A stretch of 64,000 nucleotides of DNA from Scenedesmus sp. ARA3 (taxonomy: Eukaryota; Chlorophyta; Chlorophyceae; Sphaeropleales; Scenedesmaceae): positions 34,916 through 98,915 of the forward strand of contig RWJK01001798.1 of assembly GCA_004335835.1 (NCBI GenBank), given 5' to 3'. Below the pieces are notes generated by a model. It did not search any database, had not been told where the DNA came from, and worked only from the letters and a program-made list of their open reading frames with translations. Position numbers and translations under genes: made by a program. Positions 11,836-25,400 of the stretch are shown piece by piece. The stretch's first letter is position 1, and every line of letters starts with the position of its first letter.

Positions 11836-13262
11836 ATGCTGGCTCTCCTGGTGCTGATCTGCGCCCCCCTGGCCTCAGCAAATGGCCCCCCACAGCTGGA
11901 CCTTGCCAGGTGGAACCGTGCCTACAAGTACACTGCCAAGCAGGTGCCTGCAGCGCTGCTGTCGCAGAGCAACGCAGCCATGTATGATGGCGGCAGTGCC
12001 AGCCACGACAACTACGTGGAGCCCATGTTCCCCCTGCAGGGCTATGACGTGCAGCGCCAGTGCAAGGGCCCCAAGGCAGCAGTGAACCCCGTGCAGGCCA
12101 AGCTGGGCACCTGCCAGTACAAGCCCAACAAGGACGGCACCTTCACCTACTGGGAGAAGCAGCCAGGAGACTGGTCCCGCCTCAGCAACTGCTACTGCTA
12201 CGCCCTGGACACCTTCAAGGGCGGCTGGTGCCAGCCAGGCGCCGCGTCTGGTGTGCCACTGGAGCAGAACAGCATGACCTGCGCGCAGCTGAAGAAGGCC
12301 GTGCTTGCAGACGGCGCCGTGGAGGTCACCCGCCAGGTTGCGCTCAACAGCCAGCCTGCTGCCGGCCACTTCATTGCCATGTTCCTGCGCCCCCAGAGCA
12401 GCTGCAACTTTGCGCGCTGCCAGCCGGACTTCCACTTCCTGCGCAAGGACGCCAACGGCCTGTGGAGCCAGAAGGGCGGCGAGAGCCCAGCCACCAACCG
12501 TGACGCGCAGGGCCAGCTTATCAAGGACCCACAGGCAGCCAAGCTGCAGGGCCAGTACACACAGGTGCGTTGTTACCCAGCGGTTGCTGTGAGAGCTGTG
12601 ATGTGATGCGATGCCTGGCAGTCCTGCAAGGGGCAGGGGGGTGTTGCACTGCAGTAGAGAAGACCAGCAAGTGCAGGGGGCTTGCAGGATGGTGTTCCTG
12701 CAAGGAGCGCGCTGCAGTTGCAACACTGCGAGGCATGCGAGGCAGCAGCAGCTTTTGCTGCCTAGGCAGTAGCTTGAGTGTTCGGCAGCAGCAGCACAGC
12801 AGCAGCTGGCGTATTGACTTCGAGTTTGCTTGCAGGAACCCATGCACTTTCCTTATGCTGGCTCGTGTGCACCTTCTCCTGCAGCATGCGCATGTCCTGC
12901 TGCACCACATGCACTGCTAGCATCGCACAGCTGTGCACACCCACCTGGGCCGTTGCTGACATCCCATGTGCGCTGCCTGTCCATCTGCTGCTGTGCCCCA
13001 CCCCATCCTGCAGATGTGCGGCTACTTCCGCGTTGAGCCAGCCAAGATGAAGATCGGCACCATCCCCGTGCCAAACATCATCAAAAACGGCCTCAACAAG
13101 TGGCGTAGTAAGAACCTGCAGGTGTCTGTGGAGCCACTGCAGTACAACGCCGAGGTCGATGCAGCAGACGCCGCCACCGATTACGCAATGCTGCAGCAGC
13201 AGATGTTTGCGCTGCAGCGCAGCGGCCGCAAGCTGCTGGTGCAGAAGCCGCAGCTGAGCTAG
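11836..13262 (+). CDS. Secreted conserved protein with Cys-His-(D)FHF pattern (gene B)
   Basis: Two exons, 11836-12564 and 13014-13262, joined in phase 0 (CAG|GTGCGT ... CTGCAG|ATG), 325 residues. Residues 1-15 are a clear signal peptide (MLALLVLICAPLASA). Conserved-looking blocks: N118-C119-Y120 with C121 and Y122, G177-H178-F179, P197-D198-F199-H200-F201 followed by W and G residues, and C-G-Y-F at the start of exon 2. From memory this block pattern recurs in uncharacterised secreted proteins of bacteria and some eukaryotes. A Cys/His pair in this spacing suggests a papain/NlpC-like hydrolase fold, but that is inference. A pyrimidine-rich acceptor ends at 11817, 18 nt before the ATG, so a 5'-UTR intron is likely. 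Frame-matched GC-rich codon use supports coding. The export target is unknown. Confidence 0.82.
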
Positions 13263-15500
13263 GCGGCGCCCCTTAGAACCCAATATTTGATGTTCCCGAA
13301 CAACCTTTGTTGTGTCGGGGCTGGGGGCGCCGCCTGGCTGCAGCAGCAGCAGTAGCACAGCAGCCGACTGCGGTCGCCAGCGCGTGCGCATGTGCGTAGC
13401 AGGCGTCCGTGGCAGTGCAGGGTTGACATGGACAGCAATGGCTGTGTCTTCAGCAGCATGTCGGCAGCTGCTGTTGCGAACAGCAGCAGCTGCCATGCAG
13501 CAGGGCCGTGCCCTTGCCTGCGCCTTGCACCCATGGCGGCGTCCCCGCCCCGGCAGTTGTACAGTAGATCAGCAGGCCCCGCCGTCCGTGGCGCTAGCGT
13601 GTAGAGAAAGTTGCCTTCATCACAGTTTTGCCTCACTGATTTTTCGCATCCAGGAGTGTGTGCTGCGCTCCTGCAACATACATGGTTGTTCACCGCAATG
13701 CATGTGCATGTGCTTCGTGTTGGACCTTACTGAGTGGAAGTGGGGCTGCTCTGCTACCCTTACACATCGATCTGCTTCATGTGCCCTGCTGTTGAGTGCT
13801 TTTATTCGCATTCATTTGGGCATAGGACAGTTGCAGCATCAGTACAGTACCAGGCACGCCACACCTAGCACGGAAAGGAGTTTGGCTTCTTGCCTTTGGT
13901 TTGTGTTATTGTTCGATTCTAGCAAGCCCAGGATCTATGTGGTTGGATTCAAGCGGTGCGGCACATGGCACCTTGCTGTGTTGCAGTTATGGACGCCTAG
14001 CAGGCATGACCGAAAGTGTGTGTTGTGTCGTCACGTGTGTCTTTACGCCTGCTGTGGTTGTTCCTGCAAGCAAGGTGCTGCCGCTGTGATGACCTGGCGC
14101 TGATGCATGCCTGCACCCTTATATGCGGTCAGGTTGCAAGGGCTTTCTATGCCTAGTCCTTGCTGGACTGTCATCCAGCAGGACTCTTTCAGGATCCTCT
14201 CATCCCGCTCCTGGCATTATTGGCCAGCGAGTATTTTCCTCCTATTTTTCCATACAAACCCATCCCCGTCCATTTTTTTCGTGCAGGGCACGCCATTGTG
14301 CCCTGTGTTTTTCCACTCCTGCACCAATTTTCCACCCCATCTCCACTTTCCCTAGCGCTCCATATTGGTTGTTCTAGCCCACAGCTGCTCTCCAGCTTGG
14401 CTTTTCGTGTCAGAGTGCATTGCCTCCCTCCTATGCACGAGTCCGTAGCGTACCCAGACTCGCGTGCATGTTGTAGTCTCAGCTCCGAAGAGTTTCCTGC
14501 GCTCTGCTGCTCTGGCAGGCGCTGCCTCACAGAGATGTGACCCTTTGCTGGGCTCGGGCACTCGGCTGCAGCAGCGCTGTGTGTGGTTACAGAGAGGGCT
14601 CGTCGCATGAACTGCATTGCGCTGCGATGCATGATGGCGGGAGCTGTTATCGTGATGTGTGGCTCACTGATGCGCCTGTGGCGCGCGTAGCCCCAGCGTT
14701 CGCGCGCCTTGGGAGAGACCTTGGGTCCTAAGAGAATGTGGGATGAGCACGTGACTGCAGCAAGTCACTGGGTTAAACTGCTGATGAGGGCCTTCAGCAT
14801 GCATCACTTGGCCAGACTAGCGTTCCGGCAGCATGGAACGGCATGTACTGTTGGCGGTTCAAGGTACTACTAGGTTTGTCGTAGCATGTGCTATTATGCT
14901 TGTTTGGCTAGAATGGAAGAAGCTACTTGTTATGCTTGCAGTTGAAATACATGGCATACTGGGGTACAAGCCCGCTGGGTTATCCCTGGGAAGCTGTGGT
15001 GGCAGTGCACTATGCCCCACAGTGCTGCACGTGGCATGGCACAGCTGGCATGAACCATGCTCTGCACAGCGTGCATGCAGCAGAACCTTGTGTTGGACCG
15101 ACACACTCGGACAAGTGTTTATTGAATGCATGATCAGGCGCAACTTGTCGGGCAGCGGCAGTAAGTCCGGGCGCCTCACCTTTGCTGTACTATGCTTTGA
15201 ACCGGACTGGTATGTTGCAGCATATGTTGGTAACGCAGTATTGTTTCATGTACATAAGGGCAGGCCTGCCTGCAAAGGCGGGCTGTCCCAGCAGCTGCTG
15301 TACTTTGAACAGTGGCATTTATCCGCATGTTGTGCCATTCTTATGTAAATAAGGCACGGCGTTTTCATTTTTGTCCCGTGAAGCTATCTGCACTTCTGGC
15401 CGATCAGCTGAATAGCAGCAGTGCTGTGGCTTGGAGCAGTGTTAATTCAAGCAAGCCAACAGCAGTGCTTCCAGCTAGGCAAACGAGCTAGAATTGCAAC
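13263..15500. other. 3' flank of gene B and intergenic sequence
   Basis: I see no convincing gene. A 171-codon plus frame (14833-15348) and several shorter ones have uneven composition, no splice partners and no recognisable motif. A TGTAA motif lies at about 15343, followed by AATAAGG-like sequence; it could mark a transcript end. A pyrimidine-rich run with T tracts lies around 14.2-14.35 kb. Confidence 0.4.
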
Positions 15501-15514
15501 AGGTGCTGCTCATG

Positions 15515-15874
15515 TCACATGATGTGGCACACCTTAGCTGCAAACCGGCTGCCATGCACAAGGTGAAAAGCTGCTTGAGATGCTGATATTCTGCGGCCAG
15601 TGCAAAGTGCTGCGTTGACTAGTGTCCTCGACCTGATGCGGGGCAGCTGCTGGGCAATCACAGCTTCAACTGTCTTGAACTGCGTGGCCAATTGCATCGG
15701 CGACAGCCTCGGACGCCGTATTCTCGACAGATCAGACGTCACAGAGACAAGCGAATGCTTTTGAAGTTTCCACGCAAGCGTCGTCAGCTCGTGCGGTTTT
15801 GGTGGATCAGAGCGCCAAACTGTTTGAATTGCCTCACACGTCTTGCTGCGAAGAGGAGACAGCATTACTGCCAC
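15515..15874 (-). CDS. Small open frame, function unknown
   Basis: 119 codons with balanced, basic composition (Arg/Lys/Gln/Leu rich, with the stretch PRLSPMQLATQFKTVEAVIA), unlike the low-complexity shadows nearby. Its start is 93 bp from the divergent start of the coiled-coil gene at 15967, so a shared promoter is conceivable. I recognise no domain. It may instead be one exon of a longer gene or chance. Confidence 0.25.
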   Translation of the reverse strand: MAVMLSPLRSKTCEAIQTVWRSDPPKPHELTTLAWKLQKHSLVSVTSDLSRIRRPRLSPMQLATQFKTVEAVIAQQLPRIRSRTLVNAALCTGRRISASQAAFHLVHGSRFAAKVCHIM

Positions 15875-15966
15875 TGGTCACACACAGTTGTTGAAGGTCT
15901 AAGAGTTCTGATCTGCGCCTAAGCCCGTCCCGGTGAACAAATCAGCAAACATCAGTCCCAATAGTC

Positions 15967-18381
15967 ATGGCCTCAGATACGCCCGCTTCTGGATGTGGGC
16001 CGGAAGCACAAAGGGAGCAATGGAAACAAGTCAGGGAGCACATTCACCGTGAGCACGAGCAGCTGCACGAGAGATCCAGCCATGCACCAGCAGGCAAATC
16101 AGCCAGCGCTGGGCCAGAGCTGCTGCTGACCATGAATACGGATGCCCAGCACAAATTGCATGCTGTTGATGCAACTTCAACCAATCCAAGTAGTTGCATG
16201 TTTGCATGTTCGCGGTATGAGGTGCCTGGCAGCTTTCCAGCAGGAGTTGTGGAGCTGTACATGCTTGAGCAGCAGATAACCTCGGAACTTTACTGCAGAA
16301 CAGTCTGCATGCAGTCCTGGCTTGAGCATAGTGTAGCACACCCAGAACATACTTGATAGGGCTCAGACGCTCTGCCTGCAGCAAAAAATCAAGGTTTCAT
16401 CTGTGCTTGACCATTTTAAGCACTCTGCCATCGCCAACAACAGTGACTCTGGTGTTTTGCATACTGCAACTGCTGCTGCTGCTTCTGCTGCTGCCGTGGC
16501 TGATAACCTGCAGGCGCTGAGCAGCGGCTGCTGGACCTGCAGTTCGACTACCAGCAGAAGGTCAACGCAGTAGAGGCGCTCAAGCTTGACCTGCGCCAGA
16601 CAACAAAGGGTTAGCGCCAGCAGAAGCAGCAGCAGCAGCAGCAGCAGCAGTAGCAGTAGAAAAAGGCATTGCCAGCAGCTGGTACAGCCACCGTGCTGTC
16701 TGCTGTGCTGCAGGAGGCAGTTACAATGTACAGTTTGCTGCACAGCGCTTCCTGCAAGCACAACAAGCACAGCGGCAGTGCAGCGCTGGTTGACAACAAG
16801 CGCACACCTCCAGGAAGCAGCAGCATACAGTGTTAGGCTTTGCAGGAAACACTGTAGGCTTGCAGGGAACACAGCACGCAGCTTCAATAACAGCATTCCT
16901 TGGTATATGTAGGCTGCCATGTATGATGTGATGACATGCAGCAACATCATCTGCGCAGAGCCGCTGCTTCCCACCCTGGCTAGTTTGAAAGTAAATTTCT
17001 GAGCTGATGACTCATCAGTGCTGCACCGCTGCGGTGTGCTGCTGCTATTTACATGCGCTTCATCACACCCAAGACAATAGATGGTCATCAGCCCTCAAAC
17101 TGCATCTGGACATCCTGCAAGCTGCAGCTGTAGCTGACGTGTAATCCTGCAAGTGCTGCTCTGCCCAACTTGCTTGTGTCATCCTATGCACAGTTGCACA
17201 GGGAAGAAGACTGCTTCCTCCAGGGCCTGCATGTGCCTGCCCTGCTTCGCTGGCTCACACTTTTTGTGCACATTTTTGCAACGACGCAGACAGCCAGGAC
17301 TGTGAGGCAAACAGCCTCAGCTTGGGCAGGGCAACGCTCAATGCCTTCAAGAAGCTGCAGGTGACAGCAGAAGTATCAAGCAGCTTGCAGGACAGCTTGC
17401 AGGAGCAGCTTCAGGCAGGATCTTGCAGGACTGGATTGCAGCATCACTTGCAGCACATTTGTCTGCGCACACATCAGTCAACAATCTTGCCACCACGGAC
17501 CCAGCAGTGCTGGCATCCTCACGCGTGGCAGGAACCCCGCTCTCCATTGCCACCTGCACGGAACTGCAGTTGCAACGTCTGCCCCTGCATGAATTTGGGT
17601 TGATCGTCGGATGCCGTCACCTTTCCTCTTGCAGGACTTTGAGCTACAGTGGCGGACGCTTGAGCAGGACCGTGTGATGCTGGCACAGCAGCTGCTGCAG
17701 GAGCAGGAGGGCCTTGCGGCAGACCAGAAGGGGTTTGATGAGAAGCAGTGAGTTTGCTGTTGTGACTGCTTGCCTGTTCATGCTGAGACAATCGTGCTGG
17801 TGTTGAGTGCTGCCAACTTTGCGCCCGTGCACAGCCGGAGGAATGTTCTCCTGGTCGCACAGCTTGGTCACCAAACTTTGACATAATGTGGCATCGGCAT
17901 CGGCCACGTTCACAGCTATGGTCACAGCATAGCTGAGATGCATCCCGCATGCGCTGCTGCTGCTTGGTCACAGCCAACACAGCCTAAGGTGCGCAGCCTT
18001 GCATCTACTGTGTGAATTCGTTGTTAGACAGTCTATTGGATTGCCAGCTGTACATTGCGGGGCTACAACTCCTGCCATGCAAGCCTTACCCACTGTAGTT
18101 GTCACTGACTTTGTTGCCGTGTGTCCCACTGCTGCAGGTCCTTCTACCAGCAGCACCTGCAGGAGCAGCAGGAGCACGTGGCAAAGCTGCAGCGGGCGCT
18201 GCAGGCCAGCGCTGCTGCTGCAGATGTAGACGCTGCGGATGCAGCAGGCATGGATGTGGAGGCCAAGTCAGTGGTCAACCACATGATGCATGCGAGCAGT
18301 GCTAGCGGCGAGGGTGCTGCAGTGCAGCCGGCAGATGATGACCTGCAGGCTCAGGCTGATCAGCAGCTGCTGGCAGCTTGA
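15967..18381 (+). CDS. Coiled-coil protein, six exons (gene C)
   Basis: Proposed exons: 15967-16221, 16382-16442, 16514-16609, 17290-17360, 17635-17747, 18138-18381 (TGA), total 840 nt, 279 residues. Phases agree at every junction (0, 1, 1, 0, 2). The first exon's donor (GAG|GTGCCT at 16222) is the least certain, and an extra exon in the long introns cannot be excluded. From about residue 100 to 220 the protein is dominated by Gln/Glu/Leu/Lys heptads (for example AEQRLLDLQFDYQQKVNAVE and RVMLAQQLLQEQEGLAADQK), a strong coiled coil. The C-terminal 50 residues are Ala/Asp-rich and acidic. There is no signal peptide or membrane segment. I do not recognise the family; a structural or complex-assembly role is only inferred. 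The intron at 16443-16513 is just 71 nt. Confidence 0.65.
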
Positions 18382-19474
18382 GATGTGTGCATGATTCAGT
18401 GCTCACAAGCTGGCGAGGAGATGGCAGCTGTAAGTCTCGCTGGCTATCCTGCATAGAAAGTTCTTGCGTGATGATCGTGTTCTCTCCGAAGTGCTGTTTC
18501 GTGCAGTGGTTGTGTGTAACATCAGTGAGGCGTTGTGCACATGATGTGCTGAATGCACATTTATAGCATGGGTTTGGCACAAACTCTGGTAATGGGTGCA
18601 TGGAAAGTGCTTGCATGGTATTTATCCTTAGTCTGCCTCAGTACAATCCAGGCATAACGCTGAAGATGCTGCTTTGGATGTTAGCGGTTCACGCTTGCAG
18701 CTTTAAATCATTGAGTCAGGCCTTTACAATGACCCCACTGGCAACCATATGTTGACCGGCCCAAGCCTGGTCATTGATGACTCAAGCACAACATGGCTAT
18801 CATTGGTGCGGCACACATTCAAAGTGCAGGAGCCTCTGTCACAGCATATGTTCAAGTCATGCATTGATTTGCATCACATCAACTGGCTGGGCAGTCGATG
18901 CTCAACAACAAGAAGACTGCCCGCCTGCAGGAACCAAGCAGTTTGTGTAAACCAACCTTATCTTGAGATGAGTGCATTGCTGCAGGTTACAGAAACCATA
19001 CATATTCTCAACATGTGCAGATGCTGCTGCATCACACTCAGCACCTGCAAGCTCAGTGGAACAGGCTGTTCCTGCAAGCACTAGTGGCACTGCTGCCAAT
19101 GTAACCGCACTTGTGTATACTTGTACGTTCACAGTCACACCCCTGTACAGAGTAGCTTGTCAAAATAAGGGCTCCCCCTTGCCACCACCCCACAGCAAAC
19201 GCAGTTTCAGCGTCATCACCCAAACAGCATGCCACATGTCTAGACAAACGCAAGTATGTAGAGCTAGCAGCTCATGTGCAAGTTGTGCTGCACACCTGCT
19301 CTGCCCTTGGTGCATCTCGTATGTACAGCATGCTCTGCTGCTCCCCGCTGCAACAATCAACTTCAGCACCATGGTTTGCCTGCAGCCCTCAACTTGTATC
19401 TACACCTCCAAAACACTGCAAAAAGTGTTGCACACATTGCAGGGCTCTCGCACGACAGTGCAGCCACATTAAAA
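18382..19474. other. Convergent intergenic region
   Basis: This lies between the 3' end of gene C (plus) and the 3' end of the A2M gene (minus). Only short low-complexity frames are present and I see no gene. It should contain both 3' untranslated regions. Confidence 0.5.
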
Positions 19475-22400
19475 TCACACGGCGGCAGCACTGTACACAT
19501 TGCAGGATGCCCCAGTAAACCCTGCATTGCACAGGCAGGCCCCGCTCAACAGGTTGCACACCCCGTTGCTGCTGCAGTTGCCAGGACAGCTCTTTGCAGC
19601 TGGCAGCGGCTGCTGCGCGGCACCTGCAGCGCCGCACACAGCAAACGCTGCCGCACCCTGCGTCTTCACAACGACGGTCGTTGCTGCAGCTGCATTCGCA
19701 CCCCGCCTGCTGGGGCACACAGTGAACTCCCCAGCAGCACTCAGCCCCATAAGCTCTGGCTGCTGCACAGAATATGCCTTCACTGGCGGCAACACAAAGG
19801 TACCTGGCGTGGCTGCAATTGCCTTGAACTTCAGGTTCACTGTGCCAGCACCCAGGTATCCAAACTTGAACGTCACTGCAGAGCGCAGCGTAGACTGTGC
19901 AGGACACCACCACCTCGAAAAGTAGCTGTCCCCAAAGTCGCACTGTGTGGCTGCTGCGGCATCTTGATACACCAGTGGATCGATCGGCTCCAATCCTCCT
20001 GGCATCAGCACCTCAACCACCACACCAGACTGCAATGCATCTGGTGTAGTGAGCTGCACAGTAACTGTCACAACATCTGCTAGCGCTGCTGCAGCCAGAT
20101 TGCCCTGGCCAGCTTCTGACTGAATCACCCGCTCCACCCAGAGTCCACGGTAAGATGGGAAAGGCAGCAGCTGAGCAGGAATAAAGTCCAGTCCAGCTGC
20201 CACAGACACCTCTCCAGCGGAACCCCAAACCTCAAACTGCAGCTTAGGATTGGCTGGTAGTGCAGACCAGGGTGTGCTGCTGTTGGCCAGTGCGCCTGCT
20301 GCCGTAGGTGTGAAGGACGCACTCAGCAGCTGCGCCTGCTTATGCGCAGCAGAAGACTCCACAGCCGCACTACTGCTGCTACCGCCGCTGATTGCACTGA
20401 CCACTAGCTTGGCATCTGGGCTTGTGTTGCCTCTCGACTTGTCATATGCAGATAGTGCAGCCGCCACTGTGCCAGGCGCCGTGCCGCCGACGCTCACACT
20501 CGTCGCTGCAATACCGCTGCGTGCAATGCTTGCCTGACCTCCCGAAACATACGCAGCCAGCTTTGGCAGTACCTCCCGGGCACCTGGCAGATCTTGCTGC
20601 ACTAGGAATGCAAGCGCAAGCGCCTGATCCTCCTGCATAGCTGCTGACGCTGATCCGGAGTCCGAGGTTAGGTAAGCAGTGCGCCCTGCCACCCGCACAT
20701 TACCCAGCATCTGCTTCGCCAGCTTACCGATACCCACCTTCGCCTCTGCCACTGTCACGCCAGATGTAGACTTCCCGTTTGCTGCAACGACTTGCGTCAG
20801 CAGCAGGCCGGTGCGGGCCTGGCAGCCGAGGCTGGTGTTCTTAGGGGTTGTGGCGGCAGTGACGAGGCGGGAAAGCGACAGGTCGCGCGTGACGTTGCTG
20901 CTGACGCCCTTGGGGGCCCAGTCGGGGCCAAGGGCCAGCCGGCCCCAGCTGAGCTCCTCAAAGTCCATGTACCTGCGGTTAGCCGGGAAAACAGGGGGCC
21001 AGGCAATACATCAATACATTTGGGCTGCTGAGTTAAAATTGTTGCATGCAATTGCACCCAGGTAGCTGATCGGCACTGAGCTCCTCAAAGTCCATGTACC
21101 TGTGCAGCCAGCCAGGCAGATAGGCAGACATGTGACACTTCAGCACATATGGGCTATTCTACGTGGCTATGCTGTGGCTATATGGTAGTGCCAGCCGGCC
21201 CCAGCTGAGCTCCTCAAAGTCCATGTACCTGTGCAGCATGGCAGGCAAATATGCAGGCAGATTTCAGGCAGGCAGGTAGGCATTACATGAGCACAGTTGA
21301 GCTGTGGCATGACGGTTGTTGCATGTACCTGCAGCCTGCTAGGCAGACAGCCTGCTAGGCAGACAGCCTGCTGGGCAGACAGCCAGCCAGGCAGGCAGGC
21401 AGGCAGGCAACACATCAGCACAATTGGGGTGTGTGAGGCTGCTCATTACATGCACAGCATCACATGCTGTGCTGTACAAGTAAGCACGCCTGCTCCTGTC
21501 GTTGTTCAGGTAATTCTAGCTGCTCCCCCTCTGCCATAACACTGGACTTACATGTTCGCAGGCTTTCCTCCATAGTAAGCCCTCAAAGAGGCAGGACTAG
21601 GCTCCCTCGCCTCCTTTGCATTCTTCACCATCTTCTTATCAGCTTTATATGCTGCGCTCCTGAATCTATGCCACCCGCACTAACATTTAGTCATGTCTAC
21701 AGATGCACATGTCCATGCCACTCACATGTTTGCAGGCTTTACGCCATAGTACGCACTCAAAGAGGCAGGGCTGGGCTCCTGTGCCTCTTTTGCATTCTTC
21801 ACCAGCTGCTCCTCTGCTGCTGCCTTCCAGGTAGCTGCAGCAGCCTTGATGCTGCTGCTGAACGCCAGGCCTTGCAGCGTGTTACTCTGCTGAGCCTGCT
21901 CTGCTAGCCACACCGCCCATGAGTTCAACTCCACAGATGGAGAACTGTAATAATCCCCATCGGGTACATAGTACATCAAGCCGAGTGTCGGCCTTGTCAG
22001 CTTTGTTTTGAGGACATTAGCAGCTGTCGCGCTGGCATTTAGCTGAGCTAGCGTGACAAGAGGTGTTGTGCCGGGCTTGCTGCTGCTGGCACTGGCAAGC
22101 ATGACTGCAGTAGAGGGGCTGTAGCGGGCGAGGTAAGCTGGCAGGAGAGCAGTGCAGACTGCATCAGGACCCCAGGGGATGTAGCTGTCGGACTCGGCAG
22201 CTCGGCGAGCCTGCTGCTGCACGAAAGCGTTGTAGGAGGTCTGCTCAAGCAAAGGCAGCAGCAGGAGCAACAACAGCAGCGGCAGGAGCAGCAGATGTCA
22301 AGCTTGGGCCAAGCAGCATATCACCAAGCGGAAACAGCAGCATGTTTCCGCCCATGCTGTGGTGGCAGCGCAGCACTGCAGCTCAGTTTCCAGCTGTACT

Positions 22401-25400
22401 TTCATGCACAGTTTCTCCCGCTGGTCAAACCCAAACCTTGTTGAACTTCAAATCAGCGCCTACCTTGATAGCTGGCAAGTAGCCCACTCCTGCAACCAGG
22501 TCGACTGTGCCAGAGCCAGGCGTAGCATCTGGAAGCTCCAAGCCCTCCTGCCTGCCGCTGCTGCCATTCACACTGCTTCCAGCTTGCAGCGCAAAGGATG
22601 TTGCGATGAACACCCCACCCTGCTGCCCCTGGACTGTCACATCTTGCTGCGTTGCATCTGCAGCGTCTGCAGACGCGATGGTGGGAACACGCGCATCAAA
22701 GCGCAACCCTGACATGCCGATGGCTTTGGCTTGATACCTGAACCGCACCTCCACCTGCTGCTGCTGCGGTGTTATGCTGACTGTCTGGACCACAGGATCC
22801 TTTGGAAGCAGCACCAGTGAGCCATCATCTGCTACTGCGCTTGTGGCGTTGCTGCTGGTGTCAACGCCAGTGGTTGCGGCCGCCATCTGTGCAGTGATCT
22901 CGACTGTGATCGGCGCAGCAGCATCGGGGGAAGACACAATCACGCCCGCTTCGAAGTCGTCTCCGACCCTCACACTCTGTGGCGTCGACGCAGTCAAACT
23001 GATGGGGCGACGTACGATGATCTGTGTCTCATTTGCGCCATACTTGCTGGGCTTGTCAGTGCTTCCCTTGCTCACTGCGTACGCGCGCACGTTGAACGTG
23101 CCGAGGTTGGGCGGCGACTTGAAGCGAATGCTTGCAGAGCCGTCTGTCTTGGTCTGCACGATGGTGAACACCGGCACTGTTTTGAACTCTGATGACAGGC
23201 GCAGCTGCGCGCTTGCGTCGCCGCCGGCCTTGGAGCCTGCATACACAAAAGCCACACAGAAACACATATCTCAAAGGCATGCGGTCAGACTAGTAACAAA
23301 TGCAGCTTGCGTGCAGCAGATCGCACTACAGCAGTGCTCTGATGCTGCGTAACAGCAGCCGTTGCTGCAACAGCGGTGACCAGCAACACGCTTCAGCCGA
23401 AGGTGTACACTGTGTCACTGTAACTCCTACCAATGTATCCCGCACCTGACGGGTAGCGCTGCGACAGGCCCCAACTGTAGAAGGGTGTCACTGTGAGGGA
23501 GTTGGTAAAGCCCCGCAGGTATGTTGCATCGCTGCTGTCCACTGGAGAGGCAGCAGGGTACCTTGTACGGGAGCCCCAGCTGGCATAGTCGACATACTGC
23601 AAGCCATCACAGCAGCAACAGCAGCCACACAGCCAGGAGAAGCAAGAGCAAATCTGTTTAGCACAAGATGGCAACTGGCAAGCATGCGCAGCTGCAGCCG
23701 CTGCAAGCAACAAATCAGGCAATGGCGCATGCTGACTTGCATGAAAGATGGTACAGTCAGCCAGGGGTCCAATGGCTGGCAGACGATCATCTAGCCGCAC
23801 CCCCCCCAAAAAAAAACCTTGTAATAACCAGTTCAAAGTCACCGCAGAGGGTGTGACCGTTGTCACAAGGGGCAGCCAGGGGTCCAGCAGTCACGATGCT
23901 CTCCACCTAACACACCAAAACAAACTGCCACATATTTGTCACACTTGTCGACAACATTCACCGCAGACGGTGACTGTCTTCACCAGGGGCAGCCAGGGGT
24001 CCAGGGGTAACCATACTCTGTTGACAATGACTGTCAGTTGATGACCATAACCCCACCCATCGCTCCACACAAACACCACAGTCATGGCACACTCACCGCA
24101 GAGGGTGTCACTGTCGTCACAAGGGGCAGCCAGGGGTCCAGTGGCTGGCAGATATTCACTCAACTGCACCCAAAACCCAAACAAAACATTGATATAACCG
24201 GTTCAAACTCACAGCAGAGGGAGTAACAGTTGTCACCAGGGGCAGCCAGGGGTCCAGCGCGAGGCGCCGCTGCAGCGTGGCGAAGGTGATGTTGATGTTG
24301 GAGCGGCTGGTGCGGCACTCGTTGATCTCCTTTATGTAAGAAGATACGTACGGGTACGCCACCAGGCCCGCCGGCACATCCTGCAATGTAGCAACACCAT
24401 GTGCAGCAGTTGCAAGGACAATTGCAGTTCACACGAGAACATCCAGATCATGTGCTTGATGTAAGAAGACGCATAGGGGTACCCCACCAGCCCCGCCGGC
24501 ACGTCCTACAGCACATGCATGTATGGCGCAAGCACAGACAAATTGCTCAGCTCATGTGAAGACACAGGCGCAGGGCGCGTGGCAGACGCACGCGGCTAGC
24601 CAGCATGTACCCATCAGTGCTTGCACATGCACATCAAGTTGAAAGCAGGGCATCACAAGGAACGCGGCGATTGCTTTTGTTGATGCACTCACCGGCAGGG
24701 GGTATGGCAGTAGTGCCAGGATGGACTCATCCACCACCACCACAGTCACCTCTGCATCTACTGCGGGTTTGCCAGTCAATGCGTCAGTGACCTGCAGCAA
24801 CACGAGCAGCAGCAGCAGTGGCAGCAGAGTCAGAGCTTCGAGCTAAACCTTGCCCGACAGATGACACACGCGCAGTGTGCCGCCAACAAATAATGCGTCC
24901 AAGGACCCAGAATTGTTGCACTGCTGCTGTTTGCAAGGCACTTGATGTCTGCCCAAGGTTGCACATACAACAGGCGCGGCCGCCCAGCCTAAACATGCGC
25001 TAGCTAGCTGCTGCTGCAGCTGCTGCAACTGCTGCTGCTGCTGCTGCCACATTTCCTCACCTTGACCTCAATGTCTGCCTCTGCATCCGACTTCATAACA
25101 GGCACCTCCTGCCCTCCAATGCCCACAGCACTCGTCTTGAACAATCCCTTTGGCAGCCCAGCAGCAGCAGCAGCAGCGGCTGGCACCACCTTGACTGTCA
25201 CATTCAGCCTGTTGTCCTCATACACTGTGAGGTCAACTACTGCACTCGCTGTTGCAGGAGCCAGAGGGTTAAACAGTTTGCTCTTCGGCAGCTTGAGCTG
25301 CATGGGGGTCATGCTCGGGCCTATCTGTGCTGTTTCAGCAGCAGATGGACGCGGCAGAGACAGCACGAGGTGTGCTTTGCAGCCTCCTAAGCACTCCTCG

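Noticed and set aside
14833..15348. 171-codon plus-strand frame
   Set aside because: Uneven composition, no motif, no splice partner. A TGTAA at its end is more likely a transcript end signal or chance.
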